A program made the position numbers and the translations under genes. The notes under the pieces are model-generated. The model ran no database searches. It saw nothing but the letters and a program-made list of their open reading frames with translations, and had not been told where the DNA came from. A stretch of DNA of 64,000 bases from NCBI GenBank assembly GCA_902363735.1, contig CABJBA010000002.1:434001-498000 (forward strand), written 5' to 3'. Below, piece by piece: positions 37,472 through 46,712 of the stretch. Every line of letters starts with the position of its first letter. Position 1 is the first letter of the stretch. The DNA comes from Clostridiaceae bacterium. Its GTDB lineage: Bacteria; Bacillota; Clostridia; Lachnospirales; Lachnospiraceae.

Positions 37472-37516
37472 ATGCAGCTGGAATGGCAAGAACGAAAAAG
37501 GATAGGAAGCCAATGA
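37472..37516 (+). CDS. Possible 14-residue leader peptide
   Basis: ATG 37472 follows AAGGAG (37455-37460) at suitable spacing and reads MQLEWQERKRIGSQ, ending in a TGA that overlaps ATG 37513 of the next gene (ATGA). This good ribosome binding site has no other reasonable start to serve. Confidence 0.4.
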   Translation: MQLEWQERKRIGSQ

Positions 37517-38691
37517 TGGATAGGAAATCTCTTAGAATTCTGCTGATTGGAATTGGCGGATATGGAATCAATTATTTAAAAGAACTGACAGAAAAGGATC
37601 TGGGCCCAGTTGTTATTGAAGGAGTCTGCGAAGTATTACCTGAAGTATATAATCAGTTTCCTGTGTTAAAAGAAAGGGGTATTCCGGTATTTAAAACACC
37701 GGAGGAATTCTATGAAAAACACAGAGCAGATCTGGCAGTGATATCTACCCCCATTCATCTTCATTATAGTCAGATCAAAACCTGTCTGATGAATGGCAGT
37801 AATGTGTTATGCGAAAAACCGGTTTGTACCGCGGCAAAAGGTGCAAAGGAACTTATGAAGCTGGAGCAGGAAAAAGAACGTTTTGTAGCAGTAGGGTATC
37901 AGCTTAATTATTCCAGAGATGTACTTCAGCTGAAACAGGATATTTTGGCAGGAGTATTTGGTAAACCAGTGCAGATGAAAGCACTTCATGCCATGAAACG
38001 GGGGAGCGCCTACTATAAAAGGAATTCCTGGGCAGGAAGAATTTTTGTAAATGATTGTGGAGTACATGATAGTCCCTTTAATAATGCCTGCGCCCATCAG
38101 TTCCAGGTAATGACATTTCTTCTGGGAAGTAAGATGGATGAGTCAGCCAGACTTTCTACGGTAACAGGTGAGCTGTACCGTGCAAATCCGCAGATTGAAA
38201 ACTACGATACGGCATCGGTTAGGGGAGAGACATCAGATGGAATTCCGATTTACTATTATACAACCCATAACCTGGAGAGGAAGATCCTCGGTCCTGTCAG
38301 TGAATACCAATTTGAACTGGGAACCATCTATTATGGAAAAGATTTTGGCGGGGGACAGGTCAATGAATATGTTGCGGTTATGAATAATGGTACAAGTAAT
38401 TCCTATGGCCAGATATCAAAAGGGGAGCGCATGCAGAAACTGTATGATGCCATAGAAAGTACCAGAGATAAAAACCATCCGGTCTGTACCATTCAGTGTG
38501 CTGTCCCTCATTTAGAAGCGGTGGAGCAGCTTTCCAGGTTACCTATTGTCCCGGTGTCAGAGGGAATGATAGAATGGCTTGGCAGCGAAGATGACCGGTA
38601 TTGCTGCATAAAAAATGCAGAGGAAGTATTGAAAAAATGTTATTTAAACCAGCTGATGCCGGGAGAATCCGGTGCAGGCTGGAGCAAATAA
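37513..38691 (+). CDS. Gfo/Idh/MocA-family oxidoreductase, divergent (first of three)
   Basis: 392 residues from ATG 37513, which follows AGGAAG and overlaps a tiny upstream reading frame; ATG 37483 in the same frame is an alternative. NAD(P) fold LRILLIGIGGYGINYLKEL, and the EKP motif NVLCEKPVC. Beyond that it diverges: the usual catalytic His/Asp region reads NDCGVHDSPFNNACAHQFQV, and it is longer than the other two copies. Expected to oxidise or reduce a sugar or sugar acid. First gene of the carbohydrate cluster, 37 nt before the binding protein. Confidence 0.85.
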   Translation: MMDRKSLRILLIGIGGYGINYLKELTEKDLGPVVIEGVCEVLPEVYNQFPVLKERGIPVFKTPEEFYEKHRADLAVISTPIHLHYSQIKTCLMNGSNVLCEKPVCTAAKGAKELMKLEQEKERFVAVGYQLNYSRDVLQLKQDILAGVFGKPVQMKALHAMKRGSAYYKRNSWAGRIFVNDCGVHDSPFNNACAHQFQVMTFLLGSKMDESARLSTVTGELYRANPQIENYDTASVRGETSDGIPIYYYTTHNLERKILGPVSEYQFELGTIYYGKDFGGGQVNEYVAVMNNGTSNSYGQISKGERMQKLYDAIESTRDKNHPVCTIQCAVPHLEAVEQLSRLPIVPVSEGMIEWLGSEDDRYCCIKNAEEVLKKCYLNQLMPGESGAGWSK

Positions 38692-38728
38692 ATAAGAAAA
38701 GAGATAAGTAAGAAAAGGAGAAGAAGGT

Positions 38729-40384
38729 ATGAGAAAAAGAAAAACGGCATTTCTGCTGGCAATGATTATGGCAGTAACAGCACTGTCTGGCTGCAGTAAA
38801 TCAGGAAAAGAGACAGCTGTACAGACGAAAAATGCTAAGGAAACAACTGCAGCAGCCAGCACGGAAGCAACAAAAGAGGGGACAGCAAAGACGGAAGGCG
38901 AGAAGCCGTATGCAGGAGTCACATTGAAGTATTGGGTCAGGTTATTTCCAAGCGTTTCATCCACAGTAACAAATCTTGGGGAAACAAAATGGGCACAGAC
39001 TGTGGAGGAAAGAACAGGAATCAAGCTGGAATTTATTCACCCCACTGCAGGTTCTGAAGATGAGGAGTTCAGCGTTCTGGTTGCATCAGGGGAATACCCG
39101 GATATTATCGAGCATACCTGGACGAAATATTCCGGCGGGGCTTCTGCTGCAATATCTGATGGTGTTATCCTCAATCTCAATGATATTATGACCAACAAAG
39201 CACCTAATTTAAGTACTATTTTAACTGCGCATCCTGATGTTGACAAAATGGTGAAGACCCAGGAAGGGGACTATTATTGCTTCCCATTCTTAAGAGGACT
39301 TGAAACTCCAAACAAGAATTTATTTTCCAGCGGTATGGTTGTGAGAAAGGATCTGCTTGATAAGCTGGGGCTTTCACTGCCGGAGACCATTGATGAGTGG
39401 GAAACTGTGCTTCGTGCATTTAAAAACGAGGGAGTTGAGGTTCCATTCACAACCAGATCCGAGTGGATGCGTGAGGTATGGTGTCCTGGCTTTGATAACT
39501 GGGGAGATTTCTATGTAGAAGACGGCGTGGTAAAGAATGGTCTGATTGAAGACAGCAGAAAAGCGTATTTAACAAAAATGAATCAGTGGTATGAGGAAGG
39601 TCTGATTGACAGAGATTATCTGGTTGCGGATAAAGCCTCCTGCCAGACGTATTTTACAACAGGAAAAAGTGCGGTGACCTATGCACCGGGTGGACAGGGA
39701 CTTGGTACTTATACTCAGATCATGCACGATGCGAATCCGGAAATTACAGATAAGTCCATTGTTTCCACTGTACCGGTTACTTCAGTAAAAGGAAAAAATG
39801 CAAAGTTTTCAAAGATGAATCAGATTTTTGATGGCTCCGGTTCCAGTGCGGCTATCAGTACCCAATGTAAGAATGTTGATGCAGCAGCCTGGCTTTTAGA
39901 CTGGATGTACAGCGAAGAAGGTGCTTTGGTCAACAGCTTCGGAATAGAGGGAGAAACCTACACCTTACAGGATGGCGCTCCGGTATTCTCAGAGATGGTT
40001 ACCAATAATCCTGACGGACTGACTATGGAGCGTGCCCTTGGTATCTACACCAGAGTCGGTGCCGGCCCACGGGTACAGGACGAGTCCGCATTGGAACAGA
40101 CTTATTTCCTGGAGAGCCAGAAGGAAGCACTTGAGCTTTGGATGAAAACGGATATGGGAGAGTATGTCTATCCGCCGGCTACCGTATCCAATGAAGACAG
40201 TGATAAGCTATCTAATATCATGAGTAATATAAAGACCTACTCCGATGAGATGGAAGCAAAATTTGTTGCGGGAACAGCTTCGCTGGATGAGTGGGATAAT
40301 TATGTAAAACAGCTGAAAACCTTTGGAATTGAGGATTCCATCTCAATGAAACAGGCCGCATACGACAAATATATAGCAAACTAA
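38729..40384 (+). CDS. Extracellular sugar-binding lipoprotein of a CUT1 ABC transporter
   Basis: 551 residues. Lipobox ALSGC (Cys 22), a Thr/Ala/Lys-rich linker, then a large LplA/YtcQ-type binding domain (VTLKYWVRLFPSV, ASGEYPDIIEHTWTKYSGGA, KNVDAAAWLLDWMYSEEG). Such long proteins usually bind oligosaccharides, often uronate-containing ones. It works with the two permeases at 47.7-49.6 kb. RBS AAAAGGAGAAGAAGG is strong, consistent with a highly expressed receptor. Confidence 0.93.
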   Translation: MRKRKTAFLLAMIMAVTALSGCSKSGKETAVQTKNAKETTAAASTEATKEGTAKTEGEKPYAGVTLKYWVRLFPSVSSTVTNLGETKWAQTVEERTGIKLEFIHPTAGSEDEEFSVLVASGEYPDIIEHTWTKYSGGASAAISDGVILNLNDIMTNKAPNLSTILTAHPDVDKMVKTQEGDYYCFPFLRGLETPNKNLFSSGMVVRKDLLDKLGLSLPETIDEWETVLRAFKNEGVEVPFTTRSEWMREVWCPGFDNWGDFYVEDGVVKNGLIEDSRKAYLTKMNQWYEEGLIDRDYLVADKASCQTYFTTGKSAVTYAPGGQGLGTYTQIMHDANPEITDKSIVSTVPVTSVKGKNAKFSKMNQIFDGSGSSAAISTQCKNVDAAAWLLDWMYSEEGALVNSFGIEGETYTLQDGAPVFSEMVTNNPDGLTMERALGIYTRVGAGPRVQDESALEQTYFLESQKEALELWMKTDMGEYVYPPATVSNEDSDKLSNIMSNIKTYSDEMEAKFVAGTASLDEWDNYVKQLKTFGIEDSISMKQAAYDKYIAN

Positions 40385-40399
40385 AGGATGGAAGACAGA

Positions 40400-42439
40400 A
40401 TGGCACAATTGTCAAAACTGCTGAACCGGATTAATTTTAATACACCAGGACTGGAAAAAGCAGAAGAATCATTTGTAATGAATGATTATGATACCTGTAT
40501 GGATGAGGTGATAGCCCACTTTCGGAGCAGGACTTCTCCTCAATATTTATTTTCAGCAGATCAGATGAAACAGCTGAAAGATGAGGAGATCCTTAAGGAA
40601 GCAGGAAAGGTAATGGAACATGATATTTACGGATATCATTTTCCCGGGGAGATAGACTGGTTTTTCAACCCCACAGCAGATACTTCCAGAGATAATGAGT
40701 GGAGCTGGTCCCTTTTCCGTCACATTTATTGGCAGCCCCTGGCCAGAGCGTATGCTCTGACCGGGGATGAGACCTATACAAAGGAATTCCTCAATCAGAT
40801 GAACAGCTTTGCAAAGAGCTGGCCGGTTAAACCGTTTATGGAGGATGACACCTTTGAGGCCAAATACAAATTTCCCGGACATGCATGGAGAACCATTGAG
40901 ACTGCCATGCGGATATATACTTCCTGGCTTCCCTGTATGGAAGCATTCCGGAGCTCTCCCGCATGGGAAAAGGAGGATTGGGTAACATTTCTGATACTGA
41001 TCTGTGATCACGGGGATTTTCTCATGAGTCATTACAGTAACCATGAAAAGTCCAGTAACTGGCTGACCATGGAATCCAGTGCCTTGCTTCAGTGCGGTAT
41101 CCTATTTCCGGAGATCCGGTCAGACTGGCTGGTTACGGGATATCAGAGGGTCATGCATGAAATGAAATATTCCTTTGACAATGATGGAATTCATATGGAG
41201 CGGACACCCATTTATCATATGGTTGCAGCGGGTGCTTATCTTCAGGCATGGAGGATGTGTGTAAAAAACAACATTCCCACACCTCCCTATGGGCTGCCGA
41301 CAATGGAAAAGGCGGCAGAGTTTATCATGAAGCTGGTAAAACCTGATTTTACAACGCCCATGATCGGAGATGCAGACAGAAACGAACTATTGGCAAGATA
41401 CAGCGATACTTCCTTGTATGAGGGAATGAACTTAACCTTCGATCCCATTGAGCTGAATGAGATGAGAGGTTACTTCCGTACCATGTACGAAATAACGGGG
41501 AGAGAAGATTTTCTCTACTTTGCAACAGGAAGAAACCAGGGAAAAGCACCGGAGAAGCGGAATTTTGCGTTTCGGGATGCAGGAATCTATGTTATGCGCA
41601 CCGGTTGGGAGGAAGAAGACAGCTATTTCCATGTCCATGGCGTACAACTGGAGCGGGGAGAAAAAAGCACCCATTCCCATAATGATACAGGACATGTGGA
41701 ACTGCATATTAAGGGAGAGGATATTTTAACAGACAGTGGGCGCTATATCTATAACAGCTCCTGCTATAAAGACTGGAGACATTACTTTTTGTCTGCCAAG
41801 GCTCATAACACTCTGTATGTGGATGATCATGAGATGGGAACAGTGCCTGGTGTCAGCAGGGTTAGAGGAGTGAGAACTTATTGCCACCGGTTTGAAGAGA
41901 CTTCTGAATATCAGATTATTGATGTTTCCCATAATGGATATGTTTTTACCGATGATCCCATCTATCATAGAAGAAAAGTAATTCATCTGGCAGATGATAT
42001 TTATGTGATTGATGATGAAATAACCGGATTGGGAAAACAAAACCATGATCTCCGCCTTTATTTTAACTTTGCTTTTGGAACCCTTACAGAGGAAGGTAAA
42101 GATAAGTTTGCCTATACTTCCCAAAAAGGCAGAAGATACAGTATAACAAGTCTTTCAACTGCAAAAACCCAATGCCATATGCTTTGCGGAAGCGAAAAGC
42201 CCATAGGAGGCTGGATTTCATATGGTTATGGCTGGCGCAAGCCTATTCCCCAGTTAAGTATTTGTACAGACGGCTGTGTGCCCATCCGTTTTCTGACCGT
42301 AATTGCGCCGGAAGGTATTGGTGTAAGCGGTGAGGTGAATATGGAGCAGGCCCATCTTGATCTTACAGGCGGCACTGTTTTAAATCAGGTAGTTTTGGGA
42401 GAAGAAATAAGTATCAGTAAAAGGCAGGTCGAAAAATGA
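40400..42439 (+). CDS. Heparinase II/III-family polysaccharide/oligosaccharide lyase, cytoplasmic
   Basis: 679 residues from ATG 40400; ATG 40388 lies directly on the AAAGGA ribosome site and is less likely. An alpha-toroid N-domain includes HEKSSNWLTMESSALL and DNDGIHMERTPIYHMVAAGA, and a beta-sandwich C-domain begins near FAFRDAGIYVMRTGWEEED with HSHNDTGHVELHIKG, the His/Tyr region of PL12/15/17/21-like lyases. There is no signal peptide, so it acts on imported oligosaccharides by beta-elimination next to a uronic acid. It ends ATGA over the next gene. Exact substrate (glycosaminoglycan, alginate, ulvan-like or other) is open. Confidence 0.88.
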   Translation: MAQLSKLLNRINFNTPGLEKAEESFVMNDYDTCMDEVIAHFRSRTSPQYLFSADQMKQLKDEEILKEAGKVMEHDIYGYHFPGEIDWFFNPTADTSRDNEWSWSLFRHIYWQPLARAYALTGDETYTKEFLNQMNSFAKSWPVKPFMEDDTFEAKYKFPGHAWRTIETAMRIYTSWLPCMEAFRSSPAWEKEDWVTFLILICDHGDFLMSHYSNHEKSSNWLTMESSALLQCGILFPEIRSDWLVTGYQRVMHEMKYSFDNDGIHMERTPIYHMVAAGAYLQAWRMCVKNNIPTPPYGLPTMEKAAEFIMKLVKPDFTTPMIGDADRNELLARYSDTSLYEGMNLTFDPIELNEMRGYFRTMYEITGREDFLYFATGRNQGKAPEKRNFAFRDAGIYVMRTGWEEEDSYFHVHGVQLERGEKSTHSHNDTGHVELHIKGEDILTDSGRYIYNSSCYKDWRHYFLSAKAHNTLYVDDHEMGTVPGVSRVRGVRTYCHRFEETSEYQIIDVSHNGYVFTDDPIYHRRKVIHLADDIYVIDDEITGLGKQNHDLRLYFNFAFGTLTEEGKDKFAYTSQKGRRYSITSLSTAKTQCHMLCGSEKPIGGWISYGYGWRKPIPQLSICTDGCVPIRFLTVIAPEGIGVSGEVNMEQAHLDLTGGTVLNQVVLGEEISISKRQVEK

Positions 42440-43206
42440 GATATGGAATATGTACCGGGCTTCACAACTTGGAAATTCTTGAAAGACTGGGATATGATTA
42501 TCTGGAAGCATCGGTGACAGCAGTAATGGGACTTGAAAAAGCAGAACGGGACGAGTATGCAGAGAAACTTAAATGTTCTGCTGTAAAGTGCGAGGCCTTT
42601 AATATTCTGTTTCCAAAGACAATGGAACTGGTGGGTCCCGGTGCAGATCAGGAAGAGATCCGTGCCTATCTCCATGATGCATGTTCAGTCATGTCAGAAT
42701 TAGGCGGAAAGGTTGTAGTTTTTGGAAGCGGAAAGTGCCGGAAATGCCCGGAAAGGTATGACTACAGGAAGGCGCTGCAGGAACTGGTCAGTGTATGCAG
42801 AATGACCGGAGAGACAGCACAGAAATACGGCATTCATGTAGTAATTGAGCCGTTATGCAGAAATGAGACCAATCTGATCTGTACCATGGCAGAGGGCGCT
42901 ATGCTCCAAACAGCAGTTCATCATGAAAATGTAACACTGCTGGCGGATTACTACCATGTAATGGCCAACCATGACAGCATTTTAGATGCAGAGACAATCG
43001 GAGGCTTTGGCCATATTCACATTGCTTCAGGAAAAGAACGAAAGTTCCCTTTAAGCCTGGAGGGAGAACAGTACCGGGAATTTCTAAAGGCAATAAAAGC
43101 ATCAGGATATGACAGAAGAATCAGCATTGAAGGAAAGACCGAAGATTTGGAAAAAGACGGCGCAGCGGCACTGGCCTTTTTAAGACAGCTGGAGGCGGAA
43201 GGATGA
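42436..43206 (+). CDS. TIM-barrel sugar isomerase/epimerase (first)
   Basis: 256 residues, xylose-isomerase-like AP-endonuclease-2 fold. Metal-ligand positions visible: VVIEPLCRNETN (Glu), LLADYYHVM (Asp/His), FGHIHIASGKER (His), and RRISIEGKTED (Glu). Overlaps the lyase gene by four bases and the next Gfo/Idh gene by four bases. Members isomerise or epimerise keto-sugars, and some act as lyases on 3-keto-glycosides together with Gfo/Idh/MocA partners. Confidence 0.88.
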   Translation: MRYGICTGLHNLEILERLGYDYLEASVTAVMGLEKAERDEYAEKLKCSAVKCEAFNILFPKTMELVGPGADQEEIRAYLHDACSVMSELGGKVVVFGSGKCRKCPERYDYRKALQELVSVCRMTGETAQKYGIHVVIEPLCRNETNLICTMAEGAMLQTAVHHENVTLLADYYHVMANHDSILDAETIGGFGHIHIASGKERKFPLSLEGEQYREFLKAIKASGYDRRISIEGKTEDLEKDGAAALAFLRQLEAEG

Positions 43207-44324
43207 ATAAAGTAAAACTTGGAATTATCGGCTATGGCAAAATGGGCAGTCAGCATGCGGCAAACCTGATGAAAGGCCAGGTGCCTGAGGCAGAACTGAC
43301 TGCAGTCGCAGATACAGATCCCCAACGGTTAAAGCTTGCAAAAGAACAGTTTAAAGATACCATCTGGGGCTATGAAAGTGCAGAGGAACTGATTCAGTCA
43401 GGCAGCTGTGAAGCTGTGATTATTGCAACACCTCATTATTATCACCCCTCCATGGCCATAGCGGCCATGGAAGCTGGTCTTCATGTACTGGTTGAAAAGC
43501 CTGCAGGTGTTTATACCAGTCAGGTAGAGGAAATGAACCGGGTGGCAGAACAACATAAAGAGCTGGTTTGCTGTGTGGATTTTAATCAGAGAACCAATCC
43601 TTTATATCAGAAATTAAAAGAGCTGATTGAGGCTGGTGAGCTGGGACAGATAAAACGGACGATCTGGATTATCACAGACTGGTACCGTTCTCAAAGCTAC
43701 TACGACCAGGGGGGGTGGAGAGCTACCTGGAAAGGAGAAGGCGGAGGCGTACTGTTAAATCAGAATCCTCATAATCTGGATTTATGGCAGTGGATGTGCG
43801 GGATGCCAAAACGGGTGAGAGCTGATGTATCCTATGGAAAGCACAGAAATATCGAAGTTGAAGATGAAGTGACTGCTCTTGTGGAATATGAAAACGGTGC
43901 AACCGGCTGTTATATTACAACCGTTGGTGACGCTCCGGGCACAAATCGTTTGGAAGTTGACGGAGAACGGGGTAAAATAGTAATAGAAGGGGATAAGATG
44001 AAATTCTTCAGGCTGAGAACATCGGAACCGGAATTTAATGCTTCCTATCAGGGCGGTATTGGTAAACCCGAAGTATGGGAATGTGAAATTCCGGTTAAGG
44101 GCAAGTACACATCTCATCCTGGAATTCTCAGCAATTTCTGTGATGCAATCCGAAAGGGGTCTAAGAGGATTGCACCTTTAGAAGAAGGAATTTTGGGACT
44201 TCAGATCTCAAATGGAATTCATCTTTCCTCCTGGCTGGGAGGAGCCTGGGTCGATCTGCCTGTAGATGGAGCGCTGTATTTAAATCATTTGCAGAAGCTC
44301 TGCGGCGGAGATGTACCGGTTTAA
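43203..44324 (+). CDS. Gfo/Idh/MocA-family oxidoreductase (second)
   Basis: 373 residues. NAD(P) motif KLGIIGYGKMGSQHAANLM, EKP in VLVEKPAGV, and the catalytic His in LLNQNPHNLDLWQWMCG. Standard length and motifs, so an active dehydrogenase on a cyclic polyol, sugar or sugar acid is expected. Start overlaps the preceding isomerase gene (ATGA), indicating coupled expression. Confidence 0.93.
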   Translation: MNKVKLGIIGYGKMGSQHAANLMKGQVPEAELTAVADTDPQRLKLAKEQFKDTIWGYESAEELIQSGSCEAVIIATPHYYHPSMAIAAMEAGLHVLVEKPAGVYTSQVEEMNRVAEQHKELVCCVDFNQRTNPLYQKLKELIEAGELGQIKRTIWIITDWYRSQSYYDQGGWRATWKGEGGGVLLNQNPHNLDLWQWMCGMPKRVRADVSYGKHRNIEVEDEVTALVEYENGATGCYITTVGDAPGTNRLEVDGERGKIVIEGDKMKFFRLRTSEPEFNASYQGGIGKPEVWECEIPVKGKYTSHPGILSNFCDAIRKGSKRIAPLEEGILGLQISNGIHLSSWLGGAWVDLPVDGALYLNHLQKLCGGDVPV

Positions 44325-44366
44325 TCCCAGACTAACATAAACTGATGTCTTGGAGGAGTTATTTAC

Positions 44367-46712
44367 ATGAAGAAAACGAAGAAAACGCTGCCGGATATTT
44401 TGTGGAAGTGGAGTATTTCCTATATCCTGATATCTACGATTGCCATTGGCATCTTTGCCTTGTGTTTTGGAAAATATTCCCATGCTTTAAGGGCAGAGAT
44501 GGAGTATTCCAATTCGATTTTAATTGAGAGCATGCGGGGGCAGCTGGATAAGGCAGTAGGGGAACTGCGGGTATTCAGCAGCAGGGCAACCTTAAATGCG
44601 AAGGTTAAAAAAATGCGGCAGCGGACTTCGTTTGACGATATATCCAGATACGATTTATATGAAATGGTGAAGGAGTTAGGGATTGACCGTGTGCCGGTTG
44701 GAGATTTGAAGGACAACCCCATGTTTCTTTATTTTCCTCAGATGGATTTCATGATTTCCGACAGTTATTACAATAAGAGCTCTGATTTTTTCCAGATTGT
44801 GTTAAGCGGTTATGGTTTTGATTATGGAGACTGGTATGAAGTAATCAGCAAGACTTACCGGACTCCCCAGATTTTTCTGCTGCCCTGCAGCGATGGAACA
44901 TTTTTAACGGCAATTGTAAGACCAGTGGACAGCCGAAGTTCTTTCCATGCCTATCCGGTGAACGCTGTCATGATTATGAATACAGGTAAGGTATTTACTA
45001 CCTTTGAAAAAAGCGGCCGCAAACGGGATTATATCTGCATTGTGGATTCCGTGAATTCCAAGGTGATTTCAGAAAAAGAAGTTCCTATGGAGCTGAAGGA
45101 GTTTCTCTTAGAGCAGGAAATGACAGGGGAATACGGAAGCTACTATACGGATATGGAGGGAGTACGGTCCGTTATTTCCTATATCCCATCCAGCTATGAA
45201 GACTGGAAGTATGTGGTGGTTACCTCAGAGCAAAATTATTTAAAAACAGTATCAGAGCTTCAGAGAATGGTAACAGCAGCGTGTATGATTTATCTGGTTA
45301 TAAGTATGATACTGACCTTTCGGAGTATTATGAAGCATTACCGTCCAATCCGCAATATTGCCGACAGCCTTGAGGTGTATGGGATAGAATCAGAAAAGAA
45401 TGGAGATACGTATGCCCGGTTAAGTGATTCCATTAATCGTCTGGTAAATAAAAATAAGGAAAACCGGACACAGATTAATTCTCAGTACCAGGCAATCCGC
45501 AATGAATTATTCCGAAGGCTTTTGACAGCAGAAAACCGTTTTGATGTACCAGATGCAGTTATGCTGAAACAATATGATCTTCAGATGACAGAAAATTCTT
45601 ATGTTATACTCGCATACCGTCTGGAGGGAATACCGGAAGACGGGGAAAACCGGGAAGAAATTCCAGCCGGGTTAGTAGCACTTACCTGGTTTATTCTGCA
45701 GAATGTAACAGAAGAAAATATGAGGCTGGAGAAGCTGTCCGTATCCTCCATTCGTGAAAAGGAGCTGCTCATATTTTTAATTGAGGGCGACGGAGAACCG
45801 GATATGACAGACCGTGTTAAAAAAGCTGTTTGCGTATCAAGAGACTTTACCGTGAGCAGATACGGAATTTTATACAGAGCAGCTGTCAGCGAAGTTCATA
45901 AAGGAGCGGAAGAGGTTTCCATGGCTTGCCGTCAGGCAGAACGGGTTATGGAATTTCAAAAGAATTCTTCCGATACAGAGCTGATCAGCTATGGTGATAT
46001 TAACATTCTTCCTGTGGATACCATGCTTAAATATCCCATGGAAGTGGAAAACCGCCTTTACCATTCCATTCAGGTAGGCGATGAAAGGCTGGCATCTTTT
46101 ATTCTTGATGAGCTGGTGAATGAAAACAAAAAGAACTGCCTCACATGGGAAGCTATGCAGTTTTTAACCAGCAATATCGCCAGCACCATACTGCGGGCAG
46201 TTACCCACACCATGCGGGATAAAGATCTGACTCTTCTTCAGAAGCAGATGGTCAAAGCGTGTTCCGGAAAAAATATTGAGGTAGTATTAAAAGAATTGAA
46301 GATATTGGTAAAGAGAGTCTGTGAGGAGGTAAAAGCGGAGGCTTGTGCAGAAAAAGTGACTAGGAAAACCACCCTGTATCAGGAAGTAAAAGAATATACA
46401 GAGGTTAACTATGTGGACAGCACTATGTGTGTCAATGATATTGCAGAGAGATTCTGCGTTCCGTCTGCCGCTCTTTCAAGAATCTTTAAAGAAATGGAAG
46501 GAGAAAATCTTTCCCAGTACATCAACCGGGTGCGACTGGCTCATGCAAGAGAACTGATCCTGCAAAATAAAAAGCTGGAGGAAGTAGCAGTGATTTGCGG
46601 TTATGGAAGTCAGAGAACGTTTTTACGTATCTTTAAGCAGTATGAGGGTGTGACACCATCCCAGTTTAAGGAGCTGGAAGAAAAAAAGAAAAGAGAGGAA
46701 AGCGAATTGTGA
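44367..46712 (+). CDS. Membrane-bound AraC-family regulator with extracellular sensor
   Basis: 781 residues. TM1 near residues 12-34, an extracellular Cache-like region to about 300, TM2 near 303-322, a cytoplasmic linker, and a C-terminal AraC/XylS double helix-turn-helix (about 680-775: VNDIAERFCVPSAALSRIFK, VAVICGYGSQRTFLRIFKQY). Resembles YesN/YtdP-like single-chain sensors near CUT1 transporters. Probably activates this cluster when the oligosaccharide is outside the cell. RBS TTGGAGGAG. Encoded in the middle of the operon it probably regulates. Confidence 0.9.
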   Translation: MKKTKKTLPDILWKWSISYILISTIAIGIFALCFGKYSHALRAEMEYSNSILIESMRGQLDKAVGELRVFSSRATLNAKVKKMRQRTSFDDISRYDLYEMVKELGIDRVPVGDLKDNPMFLYFPQMDFMISDSYYNKSSDFFQIVLSGYGFDYGDWYEVISKTYRTPQIFLLPCSDGTFLTAIVRPVDSRSSFHAYPVNAVMIMNTGKVFTTFEKSGRKRDYICIVDSVNSKVISEKEVPMELKEFLLEQEMTGEYGSYYTDMEGVRSVISYIPSSYEDWKYVVVTSEQNYLKTVSELQRMVTAACMIYLVISMILTFRSIMKHYRPIRNIADSLEVYGIESEKNGDTYARLSDSINRLVNKNKENRTQINSQYQAIRNELFRRLLTAENRFDVPDAVMLKQYDLQMTENSYVILAYRLEGIPEDGENREEIPAGLVALTWFILQNVTEENMRLEKLSVSSIREKELLIFLIEGDGEPDMTDRVKKAVCVSRDFTVSRYGILYRAAVSEVHKGAEEVSMACRQAERVMEFQKNSSDTELISYGDINILPVDTMLKYPMEVENRLYHSIQVGDERLASFILDELVNENKKNCLTWEAMQFLTSNIASTILRAVTHTMRDKDLTLLQKQMVKACSGKNIEVVLKELKILVKRVCEEVKAEACAEKVTRKTTLYQEVKEYTEVNYVDSTMCVNDIAERFCVPSAALSRIFKEMEGENLSQYINRVRLAHARELILQNKKLEEVAVICGYGSQRTFLRIFKQYEGVTPSQFKELEEKKKREESEL

